Positions 12,396 to 24,419 of a stretch of DNA of 64,000 bases are shown piece after piece. This DNA is from Atopsyche davidsoni. Its lineage: Eukaryota > Arthropoda > Insecta > Trichoptera > Hydrobiosidae. Within the stretch, counting starts at the first letter, position 1, and each line of letters opens with the position of its first letter. The stretch spans positions 11,840,001 through 11,904,000 of the forward strand of contig JAILWY010000023.1 in assembly GCA_022113835.1 (NCBI GenBank), given 5' to 3'. A program made the position numbers and the translations under genes. A model generated the notes under the pieces. The model had not been told where the DNA came from. It saw only the letters and a list, made by a program, of their open reading frames with translations, and ran no database searches.

Positions 12396-12720
12396 GTTAT
12401 GCGTTGCCAAAAACAAGAAATTTTTATCGTCCTGTAATTCTATACATGGAACAATCTAGAAACACGATCTGCTACGACTTCAGAGCTCTCCTCCGTGCAT
12501 TTACAGCAGTCATATAAATAAAGAATAACAAACGATTAAACCATCTCATTACGCGATATATTCCGATAAAAACCAGTGCATTAAGTTTGTATGGCGGTTG
12601 ATTTAGTATCGCCGACGAAGAATCAAAAGGTCCTCGGGCCGAATTTTTCCAATCTTTGAGATGGCAAAAAGCAGGCCAGTGAACGGCTTAGGTGGAACAG
12701 CGATTCGCTGGGTTGGTATA
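12396..12720. promoter_or_regulatory. GC-richer island
   Basis: No frame. Includes CATATAAATAAA and GATTAAAC words near 12510-12540 and a GC-rich tail at 12600-12720. Confidence 0.15.
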
Positions 12721-13179
12721 TTCATTCACCAATTATTTATTAAATGTATTACCAATGCTCAAATATTTTTTTTATTTAAAGTCGTAAATTTGCATTAACA
12801 GTAAAAATGTGTTATATTTTGAATTGGAAATTATATTAAGTGAGAGTGTAGAAGTACCCAGGGACTAACTACAGTATTTATTTTAAGAAAACAATCAACA
12901 GACAAACGATAAAAATCTGTGGGTATTAAACGAGGATAACAGTTTATGTTTTAAGATCACAAAATGGATTTTTTATTATGATATTTAAATATTAGTTTAA
13001 TATCAAGTATTTTTTAACTAACATGTTTTACAGCTTGTGTTTGTCATCAGGAGTATTTCCATGATGTTTGTATAACTTAAAAAAACTACAAACACTAATT
13101 TTGCAATATTAAAACCATCTTTCACGTAAATATGTCTAAAAGTTATGAAGGTTATCTTTCAAGCAACAATGTGAGAATT

Positions 13180-13665
13180 TACGCACGCGAAGAAACGCCG
13201 ATCGCGTAGCTCCGCAGAACGCCCGCCCCCGGGGCACTCGGGCCACACACTAAAGAGCAAGAAATGCGTACGGAGCCTGCATGTAGAGTGCGCAGAAATC
13301 ATGTGCTTGCTGCGTGTGCCCAGCTCCTAGGTAAAAACTATGATTAATTTATATCATTAATCTACCGCGTGCGGCCGCGCGAGCGTCTTCAGTCGGAGAA
13401 ACGAATGAGAAATAAAAGCAATCAAAAACAATAATACGAGTGCGTTTATTTATATGACGGCGGGCTGTCGGGTGAGCGGGTCGCGTGATTTGTGGCCCGC
13501 TCGTATGTAAACGTCTCTGTGGAGGAGCAGTAGTCCGGCGGGGATGGGTGCAACGACGTAGTTCTCAGAAAGTGTACTGTTATGTTCATCACTTTATTTA
13601 ATGTGGCTACCGCTTTGCCAAGAGGACACAGAGGCCCAAACGTGAACTGCCATAATAGCCAAAAA
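13180..13665. promoter_or_regulatory. Large GC-rich island
   Basis: Strongly GC-rich, with several CpG-dense segments. GAGCGGG (13474-13480) and CCCGCTC (13496-13502) form a 7-bp inverted repeat with a Runx-like TGTGGC word in the loop. The 78-codon minus frame (13446-13682) has no recognisable domain. Confidence 0.25.
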
Positions 13666-13755
13666 CCAGAATACAGTTGCAATTAATATTTCATACATAC
13701 ATTAAAAAAAAAAACATTTATGAATGTACAATTAATACAGTTGTAATTAAGAAAT

Positions 13756-14060
13756 TCAATATTTTAGACAAAGAGTACTTGGTGGAATTCCATTTTAATA
13801 TTTTTGAATAAAATACTTGAGTGATTTTCCACATTTTTGTTTTTATTAGTGACCGGTTTCGCCAACCTTTCACTTTGGCATTATCAAACAGAGCGTTTTT
13901 TATTTTTAATTACAACTGTAATATTTTTGAATAAAATACTTGAGTGATTTTCCACATTTTTGTTTTTATTAGTGACCGGTTTCGCCAACCTATCACGTTG
14001 GCATTATCCACTCAAGTATTTTATTCAAAAATATTACAGTTGTAATTAAAAATAAAAATC
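13756..14060. repeat. Two tandem copies of a hairpin repeat plus long palindrome
   Basis: Two direct copies (about 13797-13919 and 13920-14009) share sequence ending in GTGACCGGTTTCGCCAACC, then a CAC loop and a GGCATTATC word. In the second copy GCCAAC (13984-13989) and GTTGGC (13997-14002) pair exactly; the first has one changed base. The segment 13897-13945 is the exact reverse complement of 14010-14058 (49 bp), so the second copy sits in a long fold-back. The left end at about 13756-13800 carries AAGAGTACTT and GAATTCCATTTT, also found inverted at the end of the copy near 41300-41366. Confidence 0.75.
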
Positions 14061-14065
14061 TCGTT

Positions 14066-14880
14066 AATCCAACTGTAGCAATTTTATGCGCTGTCAACTC
14101 TCAAATATTCTAAAAATATGTATATATAATATTTACAAGAAGGAAACGAATCGATTGATGCATTTTATTTTAGTTTAAAAAAAATAAAGGTTATTTTTTA
14201 CTTGTAAATATATGTACATCACTGAAAGTAGTTTTTCAACATATTCGGACACACTGTAAAAACGTATAAACCAAAATTGACCCTTTAAAAAGATTATTCA
14301 GGAAATGTATTAGATATTAATAAGATCTACCTGCTATCGTTGTTGGATATACAGTTTATTAAGGTTCATGAAGTTAAATTGTAGATTATATAAGAGTGTT
14401 TATATGATGGAATAATAACATTTGTAGGCAATAGTATGGTGTAGCTGTGAAGATTCTTATTATGTTTTATAATATGTAGGTCGATATTTCTTATAATAAC
14501 GTAAATCTATGTAATATTAAATTATTGTATTTTAGTTGTCAGAAATATATTCCAAAATCGTTTGATTTGTGCAACGAAGTCTTTTGTGTAAAAAATGAAA
14601 AGTATACGAACCATTAGATTTTAATTTCATATGATAATATAAAAATTGACAAATTAATCACCAATAAAATTTAAATAGAATATAATCCCCCTGTATAAAT
14701 ATCATTAACTTTGATGAGATCGATGAATTTTGTATTGTATTGCAAAAGTATAAATTTTTATTATACTAAATAAAATCATAGAGAATGACGATTTCTTAAG
14801 AAATCACAAAGAAGGTATTTTAAAATAAAAACGTTGGTAATGTATTTTTTTCTTTTACACAAATTGGAACACAAACTACT
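14066..14880. other. AT-rich spacer
   Basis: No supported feature. Confidence 0.6.
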
Positions 14881-14884
14881 AAGT

Positions 14885-15170
14885 ACCAGCAAAAAAACTT
14901 CAGCAGAAAAGGCTGTTGTCGCATGCGCCTTGCAGTGCGCCGAAGCTCGTAAAAGTTAACAAGCAAAAATGAGACGTATTTATTTTTGCTGGCCCGCAAT
15001 AAAGTGCCTCATTTTTTGGCTATCTGCTTTTTAAGTTGTCACAAATCTTGAATTGTGTTAACATCGAATCACTTACCATCACAGAAGAAACCAGAGGCAC
15101 GGTCCTTACGGCGGTTCAACTGTACCGTAAACTCGGGCACGTTATATTTGATATATTTTTATAGTATGCC
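14885..15170. promoter_or_regulatory. GC-richer island; possible minus-strand exon
   Basis: On the minus strand the word GATG|GTAAGT puts a near-consensus splice donor after 15077. The frame before it is open from about 15158 to 15077 and reads for example VPEFTVQLNRRKDRASGFF. No good acceptor is visible upstream on that strand, and I do not recognise the peptide, so a chance donor in a regulatory island is equally likely. Confidence 0.15.
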
Positions 15171-15725
15171 CAAGTAATGAGATCATGGTTTATCAACTTT
15201 TACAAAAATATATCAACTTTTTTAGAAAGCTCTTATTTGATTCTAAAAAATATTTTAAATACGGTTGTCTTTACTCATTTTTGAAACCAAAATATTACTG
15301 TGCTCGCAAATTTTTTGTTAGTTTCTTTTTTTTTTTAGTAGTAGTAGTAGCTATTGCATATGAAAAAAAAAATTGTACTTTTGTCCTTAAATATAATTCA
15401 GAAATGTGCTTTGAGTTGAATGTGATACATGAATGTATGAACTAATAATGTCAGATTGAAATAATTTATTTTCAGCATTTGAAAAAAGGCTCATTATCGT
15501 TGCCCGAAACGTATAGGCTGAAAAAAGGAAGGATGGGTGTGCTTTGACTATATCTTGAACAGTTTAAAAACACGTGGCCGCAATATTTAATCATGTCAGA
15601 GGTAAGCAAAAAAGCATCTCTACATGAGAACAAATAATTGTTGAACGATCCACGACTAAAGAGAAATTGCCAAATCACTTTACTTTTTATACAATGTGTT
15701 TATTAATAAAAAGTTTCATGAAATA
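15171..15725. other. AT-rich spacer with AGT microsatellite
   Basis: A T-run followed by about four AGT units lies near 15330-15352. The frames at 15185-15445 and 15472-15678 are AT-biased and unsupported. Confidence 0.5.
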
Positions 15726-15729
15726 AAAC

Positions 15730-16000
15730 GAAGGTAGTTTACTTTGTATTGTACGGCTGCTGTATCTAAGAAAGGCTCTGCTACAGCGTGTTATTATACA
15801 GAAGTAGATCGTGTGAACTGATCGCCAAGAAGCTTTATTGTTACCTACTCGTTATCTCTCGGAACAGGCTAGTCTTTGATTATAGCTGATTGTTCTGTTG
15901 GCTCATTATCGCGTTAACCGGAGGCACAATATACAGTAGCTGTTTACTCACGTCTAGATGGTGATAATCTATACTTAACAGCGCTTTGTAGTTAGACATG
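15730..16000. promoter_or_regulatory. Weak island
   Basis: GC-richer stretch without a frame. It contains repeated TTATTGTTACC/CTCGTTATCTC-like words but no clear repeat. Confidence 0.15.
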
Positions 16001-16004
16001 CAGT

Positions 16005-16715
16005 TTCATGCTTTACTTGTAGAATATGCATATATATATATTATTTATCATTAAACGATATTATCTTGATTTTGACATGTAATAGCAAATCAAGAAGTTA
16101 TTTCGTAAAGCAAATTTAAATCTCGAAAATGAACGATTTCAATATTTGTGTCTTGTATTTTTAAAACTACTTACAGATTTAAGCTATTATATTAATTAGA
16201 GTTGAAAAAGATGAAATACCTAAAAAAAGATTTATAATGATAAATAACTCATAATATTTTTGATAATATGTTTAGTCTACTTATTATTTGAAAATTTATA
16301 GGTAGATAATCTACAGTTAAACTCATTGTATTTTGTTCAAAAATTAAAAAAACTACATCCAAAAAAATCATTGTATATGTATAACGCTCACATAAGATTT
16401 TGCTAAATACAATTATATATTAATTATAAATAATATTTGTATATTCCATAAATTCAAAACTATTCATTTTTTGTAAAACAGTGTTAATTACTAGACAAAA
16501 ATAAAAACGTTTATTGCCATCGGAAGCATGAATGTCTGCATGTATTATAAACGTTCTATTAAAAAACTTATTAACTTAGGTTCTAACGCATTGTCTTGTA
16601 TATTATAATTTATAAGAAAAGAAAAAAAAAACCTTAAAATATTATTATAAATACACGATTCTTGATTTATAGGATTATTTGTTTCGTAAAATATAAATAT
16701 ACCTTAGATTATTTC
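16005..16715. other. AT-rich spacer
   Basis: A short TATATATA run lies near 16030. Otherwise nothing is supported. Confidence 0.6.
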
Positions 16716-16719
16716 TCTT

Positions 16720-16980
16720 CCCTGCAAGCGGTCGCTAAACGACATACAAGATGCTAATAGCTCCTAGACTAACTTTGTACGGAGCTTATGGCGGAGGGGT
16801 AATGAAATAATTATTTAAATCGGTACGTGAGATTACCATAAGAACTTCGCTCTCGGGTGCTTTAATCATTCCCTAAGTAGAGACTTGCGATCTGCTAATG
16901 AATCCAGCGGCCCTTCCGCGCGCCGAGCCCGCTGGCTGATCTGATATACATTTTATAACCAGATCAGTGATTAAGACAAA
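16720..16980. promoter_or_regulatory. Island with two perfect inverted repeats
   Basis: CTTATGG (16785-16791) and CCATAAG (16836-16842) place two TTATGG homeodomain-type words in opposite orientation. CTGATCTG (16936-16943) and CAGATCAG (16960-16967) form a perfect 8-bp stem around 16 bases. No coding frame. Confidence 0.3.
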
Positions 16981-18870
16981 ATTAAATCTTAAAACAACTA
17001 AAAGATACAATAAAATGTTTCGTTATTGTATATTTGTTGTTATTAAAAAAAATAAGGCTGATTAATTTATCAGTATTTTTATATTGAAACATATTTTTCA
17101 GGAAAACGTTTTTGATTTAGAATTTGTTGATATTTTTAAACAAAAGATTTTTTTTTGTGCGATAAGTTTCACCAGTGAAACTAGTCATAATAAAAAATAA
17201 AATGTATACAAAATAACAAAAATATATTTCCAAGTACTTTCTGTAAAAAATATTTGTTTGTATTGAGAGTAAACGATGAATGTAAAAATATCCAGATATA
17301 ATGAGAGAACGTTCATGTGACGTTAAAACAGTAGTTAAATACAATAATATATTATGAGCATTTATTTTACACCTAAATATTATATAAATCATGGATTATC
17401 TTTGGAATTATATACTACAGAGATGTTGACACAAATTTATTTATCCTCATTTTATAGCTTTGTGTTTCTCTCGCAATGTGATTATATGTAATTTCGAGTG
17501 AATGCGAAACAAACGCAGCCTTGCCCCCCCCCCTCTAAAACTTTCTATTTATTAAAAGATAAATAACAGTTACCTTATTTAAAAGGTAAAAGACTCGCAG
17601 GTGAGTTATGAGTGTGGATAGCGCGGTAGGCAGTTGTCATAATTTGTCAGGCCGCAGGGGCTGAGCCGCCGGGGCTTGCTTGCTAGGGACGGTGTCTCAA
17701 TATCATCGTCGTGTAATTAACGTCTGGTTTATTTTGAAACATAAAATTAAAAAAAAGCAGAAGCCATAGCAATTTAACCCTATTAAAACTTTTAACAGTA
17801 CATTTGTAACTGGCAAAAAAATACGTATTTTGTGTAATAACATTTAATGTATAGTTGATACTTTTTTTTAACTGAATTATAATTATCATTAATAGACAAA
17901 ATATTTCCAAATACATAAAACATTGTATAAAATATAAAATGAATAGTTTTAGTCACAACTACAACCGTAAAAAAAACACACATTCCAACCAACAAGTAAG
18001 TTCATACATAAAATGTCATAAATAATCATAACAGAGAACCTCGTTTGTGACTTTTCCAGTTTTTTGCGAACGATGCCGGAATCCTGCATCTGATGAATGA
18101 TTTATCTCCCGATATGATCAAGTAAAAAGTGTTGCACAAGTGACTTAACTGGATGATTGATAAGATTCGTCATAGAGGCGGATAATTTATTTATAGTGGT
18201 TTTTGTGAAATGCATTTCAACTTGGATGATATAATGCAGCAAAAACTGTTTGTTTTAGCAAAAGTTTTTACACCACAATAATAGAAGTTGATCAAGTTAG
18301 TAAGTATTTGACATATAAGAGTGTGTCGTTATTTTTCACTAGTTTTATTAAAAAAATATATTACAGTTTAATAATGCTATTTAATTTTATGCAAAGTCAT
18401 ATAAACGGTTGAAATATCAAAATTTTCTTCATATCTCGGACTTTTCTCTTGATTGTTATTAATATTAGATTTTGAAAGTCTTTGTCAGTGTATCAAGGAA
18501 AGGTATTCTGTTTGCTATATTTATTGTTGCTGTCATTTTTTTCATATATTTGAAAGTAACTACACGAGATTTATCCATTAAGAGTTGATAAAATAATTTT
18601 AGATGATTTTTTCTATATGGAAGCAATTGTGACTATAAAATTTTCATGACATAAAAGATAACCAAAAACACTTATTTTAAAGAGTGTTTTACTGCGTTCT
18701 ATTTTAAGGTTATGCAAGTAGACACATATATTCAAATTGATATGAAATTTTTAGTCACAGTTTATGAAAATGTATTCACCTTCAAAAAAAAAAAAACAAT
18801 ACCTTTTTCACATTAAAAAAATAAACAAAAGATGGTACTGAAATAAATTTTGAAGTAAATACTGCAGTAA
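16981..18870. other. AT-rich spacer with two small islands
   Basis: A run of ten C sits at 17524-17533. A GC-rich patch follows at 17590-17690, with a perfect donor-like CAG|GTGAGT at 17598-17606 but no convincing exon before it. A second patch at 18020-18180 carries TGATTTATC (18098-18106) and TGATTGATAA (18154-18163), both Exd/Hox-like. The three minus frames here (17117-17995) are hydrophobic, AT-driven and unsupported. Confidence 0.45.
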
Positions 18871-18874
18871 ATAT

Positions 18875-19181
18875 GTCCCGCGTGCCTGGCAGCGCCGGGC
18901 CTCGCAGGACTGGGCTCGAGTTCGCCTGCATTTTTTACCGATGTTATGAAGAAAGCGTCAGCGTCCGTTCATTTGTATTCAGTTAGTACTCTTCCGTATC
19001 TCCAGCTCGATGGGGTTTTTACGGGATTGTAAAGTATCAAAACGGAGCGAAAAATAATCGCAAATTGACATGACGGGACCTCGCGGGGAGAACGCTACCG
19101 AGGAGACCCGAGCAGGCCGTCCCCCGCGGTGAGCGCGCGCTCTCCTCTTGACATGTCCTTTTTCAACTGGGAAGAGCTTAG
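18875..19181 (+). promoter_or_regulatory. GC-rich island with possible 5' exon
   Basis: A strongly GC-rich island ends in ATG at 19153 followed by nine open codons (MSFFNWEEL) and AG|GTGAGA, a consensus splice donor after base 19181. The GC-rich upstream part would be the promoter and 5' UTR. I do not know a family starting with this peptide. Nine codons is too little to identify a gene, and no downstream exon is visible. Confidence 0.25.
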
Positions 19182-19189
19182 GTGAGAGT

Positions 19190-19575
19190 AAAATTGAAAT
19201 AAAATTTATATATCACAGTAAAAATATCTGTAGATCACGTACTCAAATGATATATTTTTTTTCCTATTTTCCACATGTTTATGAATTTACGTAGATTCTA
19301 ACTGCGTAGATAAAATACAGCACTACTTCAAAAAAAAAATATTATGGCGTGATTTTAAAATGTATGCTGTTAAAATGTATAAAAATATCAAATGTAGGTG
19401 TTTTAATTTGTAGGAAGTTATTTATATGGCTCATGAAAATTCTATCTAGACTAAGGGTTGCAATCTCTTTTTTAGATTGGTAAATAATTGCGTATTGCAT
19501 ACAGCAGTGAAGACTGCTTTGTCTGATATTATTAAAAAGTCGGCAATAAGATTTACATGAAAACCGATGATACAA
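19190..19575. other. AT-rich spacer before the piggyBac element
   Basis: No supported feature. The minus frame at 19342-19575 ends at the transposon target site and is AT-driven. Confidence 0.5.
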
Positions 19576-19579
19576 TTAA

Positions 19580-21395
19580 CCCTTAACTGCATCTCACAAC
19601 AGAACGGTCACAAACCGTAAAACCTTTTTTTAAAGCCCCATAAAAACTCATGATATCAACCATTTAATTTTTTAACCATTAATTTGTACCTGTCGAAGTA
19701 ATTTAGTTGAACTTTTTTCCACTAACAGCACTAGAATAGACACAATCCATATTACAAGAAGCCATTTGCCAATTTTTGGCGGTTGAGTGAAAACGCGATT
19801 TATAAACTAGTGATACACATTATTGGAGATCTTTTTTCTACTTGAAAAAAATATTTGAACATTTCAAAGTAAGTTATTTTCATAATCCATTATTACTATT
19901 TAGTTTTTTTTTTGTATTTTATGAGATATGGTTATTTTTCTTTATGTAACAAATTGGTCACGTTATGTTTGTGTGGTACCTAATATATTATTTACAAAGC
20001 GTGACTGAATTACTACTTTTGACAATTTATACGTTCCATTGAAATTGTTTTATATTTTTATCGTATATTTTTCGAATGAATAAAAAAAATCAACGATTTT
20101 CCGAGAAGGAAATATTGGAAATCATGGAAAATTGGGATGATAGTGACTACAGTTTTGATGATGAAGAGGGTTCTATCATTCAAAGCTCTAAACCTTAACC
20201 AGAACCTGAACCAAAACCTGAACCAGCATTGAAATTTCATTCTAAAGAGATAAGTAACAACAGGATTTTATGGGCAAAAAAGAATATAAAATTTGATGAA
20301 GATTCGATGAATTTCAAAGGATTTCAAAGTTGGCAGATGAAATAATCAAAACGACGGCTCCATTGGATTTCTTCTAGTATTTTATCGATGAAGATCTCAT
20401 TTCCTTTATATGCGAAAAAACTAATTTATATGGAACATTAACAAACAAAACGAATACTTATATCAGAAAATTCCTGGGAATTTTGCAATACATGGCGGTG
20501 GTACCATTGCCTTATACGAGATCATACATACGAGGCGGCCTGATATCGGTGTAGAAAACATAATCTCGGCCATGTCTATTAACAAATTTGAATTAATAAA
20601 ATCAACTATCCATTTCAATGATAATTTTGCTATTGTTGATAAAGATCATGATAAATACGACAAATTACACAAAATTAGACCTATAATCGAGACCTATAAA
20701 TTTTCAAACATTCCCAAAGAACCAAATTTATTAGTTGACAAACAAATATGTGCCACCGCCCCTTCACATCAGGACTGATGAGTTCGCCCATTGGCCAATA
20801 CATGAGATCAGACAGAGGTGCAAATATCCAAAGTGCACCGGTGTATCTCGTATTAAGTGCAGTTATGGTAGAGCAGAGAGCACCTCTGACAAATAAGAAT
20901 AACTGCTTCATAAAATTCCACCAATAATTGTATCGTATTTTAAGTCATCCTTGCACTGTATGTCCTTATTTGCATTCTGAACAATTGACTACCACTTTAT
21001 CTTAATTTTTTATTCCTAAATTTAATTTAATTTTTCTCTATTTTTATCGAGAGTACCCCTTTTAGGAGGTATTCAAATAAATCAATTAATGAATTATTTT
21101 TGTGAATTTGTAAGTAATTTTTGCCACTGATACAATAAAGATCTATTTAAGACCTACCACTCTTTTATTTCGTTTAAAAAAAATTCTTTCCTTAGTCAAT
21201 TGCTACGTTGTATTTCTAAAAGGAATGTATATACCACTACATAATGTGACCAATATGTAGCACTCTGTTTTTTTCTTATAAAACATATGAAAAATAAACA
21301 AAATATTTTTTAAATTATTTTTCCCTGAAATAACACATCATTTCCAAACTCTACGATTTTTTTCACGGAAAAATAAAAAATCATGCAGTTAAGGG
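19580..21395 (+). mobile_element. piggyBac-like element, internally deleted
   Basis: The element is flanked by TTAA on both sides (19576-19579 and 21396-21399), the hallmark piggyBac target duplication. The ends are exact 13-bp inverted repeats: CCCTTAACTGCAT at 19580-19592 and its complement at 21383-21395. A subterminal inverted repeat (ATTGGTCAC plus about 15 similar bases) lies at 19953-19978 and 21232-21254, like the internal repeats of piggyBac. At 1816 bp it is shorter than typical autonomous copies because much of the transposase gene is missing. The ends are intact, so it could once have been moved by a relative's transposase. Confidence 0.92.
20076..20927 (+). pseudogene. Broken piggyBac-family transposase
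   Basis: Order of relics: an ATG at 20076 opens an acidic N-terminus (40 codons, with DDSDYSFDDEEG) ending at a stop at 20196. A Pro-Glu repeat follows, then the start of the transposase domain with TAPLDFF interrupted by TAG near 20375, then ICEKTNLYG. Next is an open part at 20572-20778 with the family signature DKYDKLHKIRP. Coding sense then jumps with a frameshift near 20755 to DEFAHWP and a C-terminal Cys-rich segment (RCKYPKC, then NNCFIKFHQ and stop at 20925). The DDD catalytic region expected between the last two parts is absent, so the protein is certainly inactive. Confidence 0.9.
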
Positions 21396-21399
21396 TTAA

Positions 21400-21545
21400 A
21401 AGACAATATATGTTAGCGATTGTATTGATGCGCCATACACGGTAAATTTGTGTTTTTATTTATTTTGGATTGTTTTAATTAAGCTCTGAAAAGTATGTGT
21501 TGCAAGCGGAAAGAATAACGGATTTAGTTACATATGTTGTGTGGA
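21400..21545. other. AT-rich flank
   Basis: Short AT-rich stretch after the piggyBac target site; nothing supported. Confidence 0.5.
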
Positions 21546-21735
21546 ATATCGGGACCTGTCCACTTGTTGATCCCACGTGGTGCTGATGTATGGGAGTTTA
21601 CTGTTGTTCCTCGGCCCCAAGCCCGGGGGCCCACGCGCGCCCGCGAACCCCAGTTCGGCAGCCCTGCCACTCTTTATCTCAGTTTATGACCCCCGGCAGT
21701 CACAATACGGCCGGATGTGTCACCATTGTTGTTTC
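21546..21735. promoter_or_regulatory. GC-rich island
   Basis: A dense G/C core (about 21610-21660) contains CCCGGGGGCCC-type words. The 86-codon plus frame through it continues into AT-rich DNA without domain features, so I read it as non-coding. Confidence 0.2.
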
Positions 21736-22304
21736 TTTTTAAAGTTTGCTTTTAAAAATGATCGTACTTTATTTGCCTGCAGACAAAATCTTCGATCTAA
21801 AAGGATACCAGTTGCAATTATTCAAGCAATTGTATAGCTATCGCAGTGAAGCAGCTATATGTTTTTGACCAAATAAAACAATCCACAAACTTTAAACATT
21901 AATTAGGAATCAGATTATAAGACTGGAAATAACGTTAAAGCACAACGGAGATCTTCGGAAATAGGTTCGAAAAAAATATATAACTCAAATATTTTTCGCA
22001 AGAGAATCTTTTGCACAGATTGAATCATAAGCATTTCTTATTGTAAAACCGGTCAATAATAATTATTTATTTTGAAATACTTGTATAATGTAATGTATAA
22101 TGTATTTGGTTACTTTTTATAAGACAGCAATTCTATATTACGCATGTCAATAATTTTTCATTATGAAGGATTGTTCTTATTTAGAAACTATTCATTTGAT
22201 CTTTGTTAAATGACTAAGATTTTATATATGTATAATTTTTTTTCTATGTTTGGAAACATCGCTGCTTAAAAACGATAATAAATTGAAATTTAAAAACTAC
22301 AAGT

Positions 22305-22615
22305 ATGCACCTTCGGGTATCTCTCGGCGCGGCGGAACACGTATTCAATCAGTCCTTTGCCTCAATCCCGAGCCAAATTGGCCGATAACAGGTTCGTATT
22401 AAACAGGTAACATATTAATTGCGGCCGGAATGCGTTTGATCGCAGTCTCGAAACGAAGGATATCATTACGAGGTGTGAGGAAAAACAACGAATAGGGCCC
22501 AAATCATATCGGGGGCATTTGTTATTAGCGCGCCCGGCCCGTTACTATCTCCATATATGGCGGGCGACATGCATTAAAGTTGCATTTTGAAAATCATTAA
22601 AGGCGATCGCACGTC
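22305..22615. promoter_or_regulatory. GC-rich island, no frame
   Basis: About 300 bp of GC-richer sequence with stops in all frames, including ATTAATTGCGGCC and CATTAAA words. Its length and lack of frame make it one of the better conserved-non-coding candidates. Confidence 0.25.
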
Positions 22616-24415
22616 AGGTGATAATTCAATATTAACAGATAATTTTCGTATAAACACCTACGTCTCTGTATCCGAAGAAACAATAATAACCCTTAAGTAC
22701 ACTGGGAGGTGAACATGAGTCCGGTTGCCACTACATTATTTTATGAAGGCGATAATTTATATGTAGCGCTCCTTGTTATTTCGAGGTTTTTATCAGTCTC
22801 TTTCACACCAGTAAATTATAGTTTACAAAGAAAGTTTAAGCAAACAAGTTCCTTTTGAAGAAAGCATGGTGAGATTCAATACACGCTAGAAAAAGTAATA
22901 TGATTATGTCGGTATCTCATCTTTTTTAATATTGATTATCTATACTTTTTTTGTCAGAGTATTCTCGAATAGCTGAGAAGTTTTCTCTTTAATTCGCACG
23001 CAATACATATGTATTCACTTTTCAGGATATTGTTTATTGGGTTTTTGGGCACAATTGATCTATTAAAGTTTTTATTATTAGGTTTCTTTAATTTTGAATA
23101 CAAAATAAAGTTTTTAAAAAAGTTACATTGCAGGGAAAGAAAAGACTGGGTCTACTTCATGCTATCTATTGTTAGAATTATATGATAATTACTGATCTAT
23201 TTTTACAAGGTTTTTTTGTTATGAAATAGAGATCTTTTCATGAATATGAAAATAGAGCTACTTATACCTATTTGGATGGAGTAAAATATCTTGCATAGTA
23301 TAATTTAATTACTTAAAAATAAATTTTACAGTCTCACTACAGCTACTCAATTTACAATCAATTCTGAATTATGAGTTTGTTAATATGGCCTTATCGATCG
23401 GTTTTAATCCACTTCTTACATAATATGATGCAAATTATTGACTGTAACAACCATTTCATACTAACCGAATGCACATTCCTATACGGTGTGTAAACAGTGG
23501 GGTGTTTCAAATTACCGAACTAAATCCCACAATATTCATTCATATATGAGTGCGTTAGGTGACCGATAAACATCGGATTTTATTAGAGCTTACTCTGTAG
23601 GCAGGCTTTTGCCTTAAAATAAAGATTATCATTTTATTCGTGTAAACGTGATACTCTCGCTGATTACACACATTCTGATACAATATGGACAAGGTATGTG
23701 GACAAGGTGCTTAGCTCATTTTAAACCACGTTTTATTGTACTTTAACAGCTGTATCTTTAAAAATAATCTGAGATATTTTGTGTTCAAATGTTAAATATT
23801 TCATCAGTTAATTACGAATCAAAAAACACGAAATGATAAATTTTGTTGCACCATTTGATAATTATTTTGTATAAAATTATATATGAAGAAGAACCATTCA
23901 ACGTCGTTTTTTATCTTTGATAAAAGAGAAAGTTTGATTTAATTAAAATAAAAAAAGGGAGGTAAATTGTATTGTTGAGATTTTGTGTGTATATTTTTTG
24001 AATTTTTTTTATTATTAATTGACAACACTGAGTAGAATTTTTTAAAGTAAATTAGTTATTGAACTTATTGGTGATAGCCTTTTCAACAGATGTAATCACT
24101 TCCAATAGCTTATTATTTTTTTATATATTTATTTACCAATGATCAGTGTAAGAGTCAGTTTGTAGTGAAATTTCACTTATATTAGAAAATTTGCCAAAAG
24201 TAAAAGAGGAACCGATTTTTATAAAACGTTAATTTTTTTGGTTCAAATTATAATATATACGCAACATCGGTGATGCACACAATCAATAGAAAATCAATGC
24301 TCAGTTAAATAAACTAATGGAGAAATAGGGCAAAAAATTATAAATACATATGTCATTCCCCTTAAAGCAAAAAAACATTTTAAATGTATTGTAATTATCG
24401 AAGAGGTATGAACAA
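22616..24415. other. AT-rich spacer
   Basis: No gene. A mild GC-richer patch at about 23380-23620 includes the small hairpin CCGAT-AAAC-ATCGG near 23562-23575. Confidence 0.5.
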
Positions 24416-24419
24416 AAAA

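Noticed and set aside
17598..17606. CAG|GTGAGT as a real splice donor
   Set aside because: The preceding sequence is AT-rich with a very short open frame and no plausible acceptor. Such words occur by chance in 64 kb.
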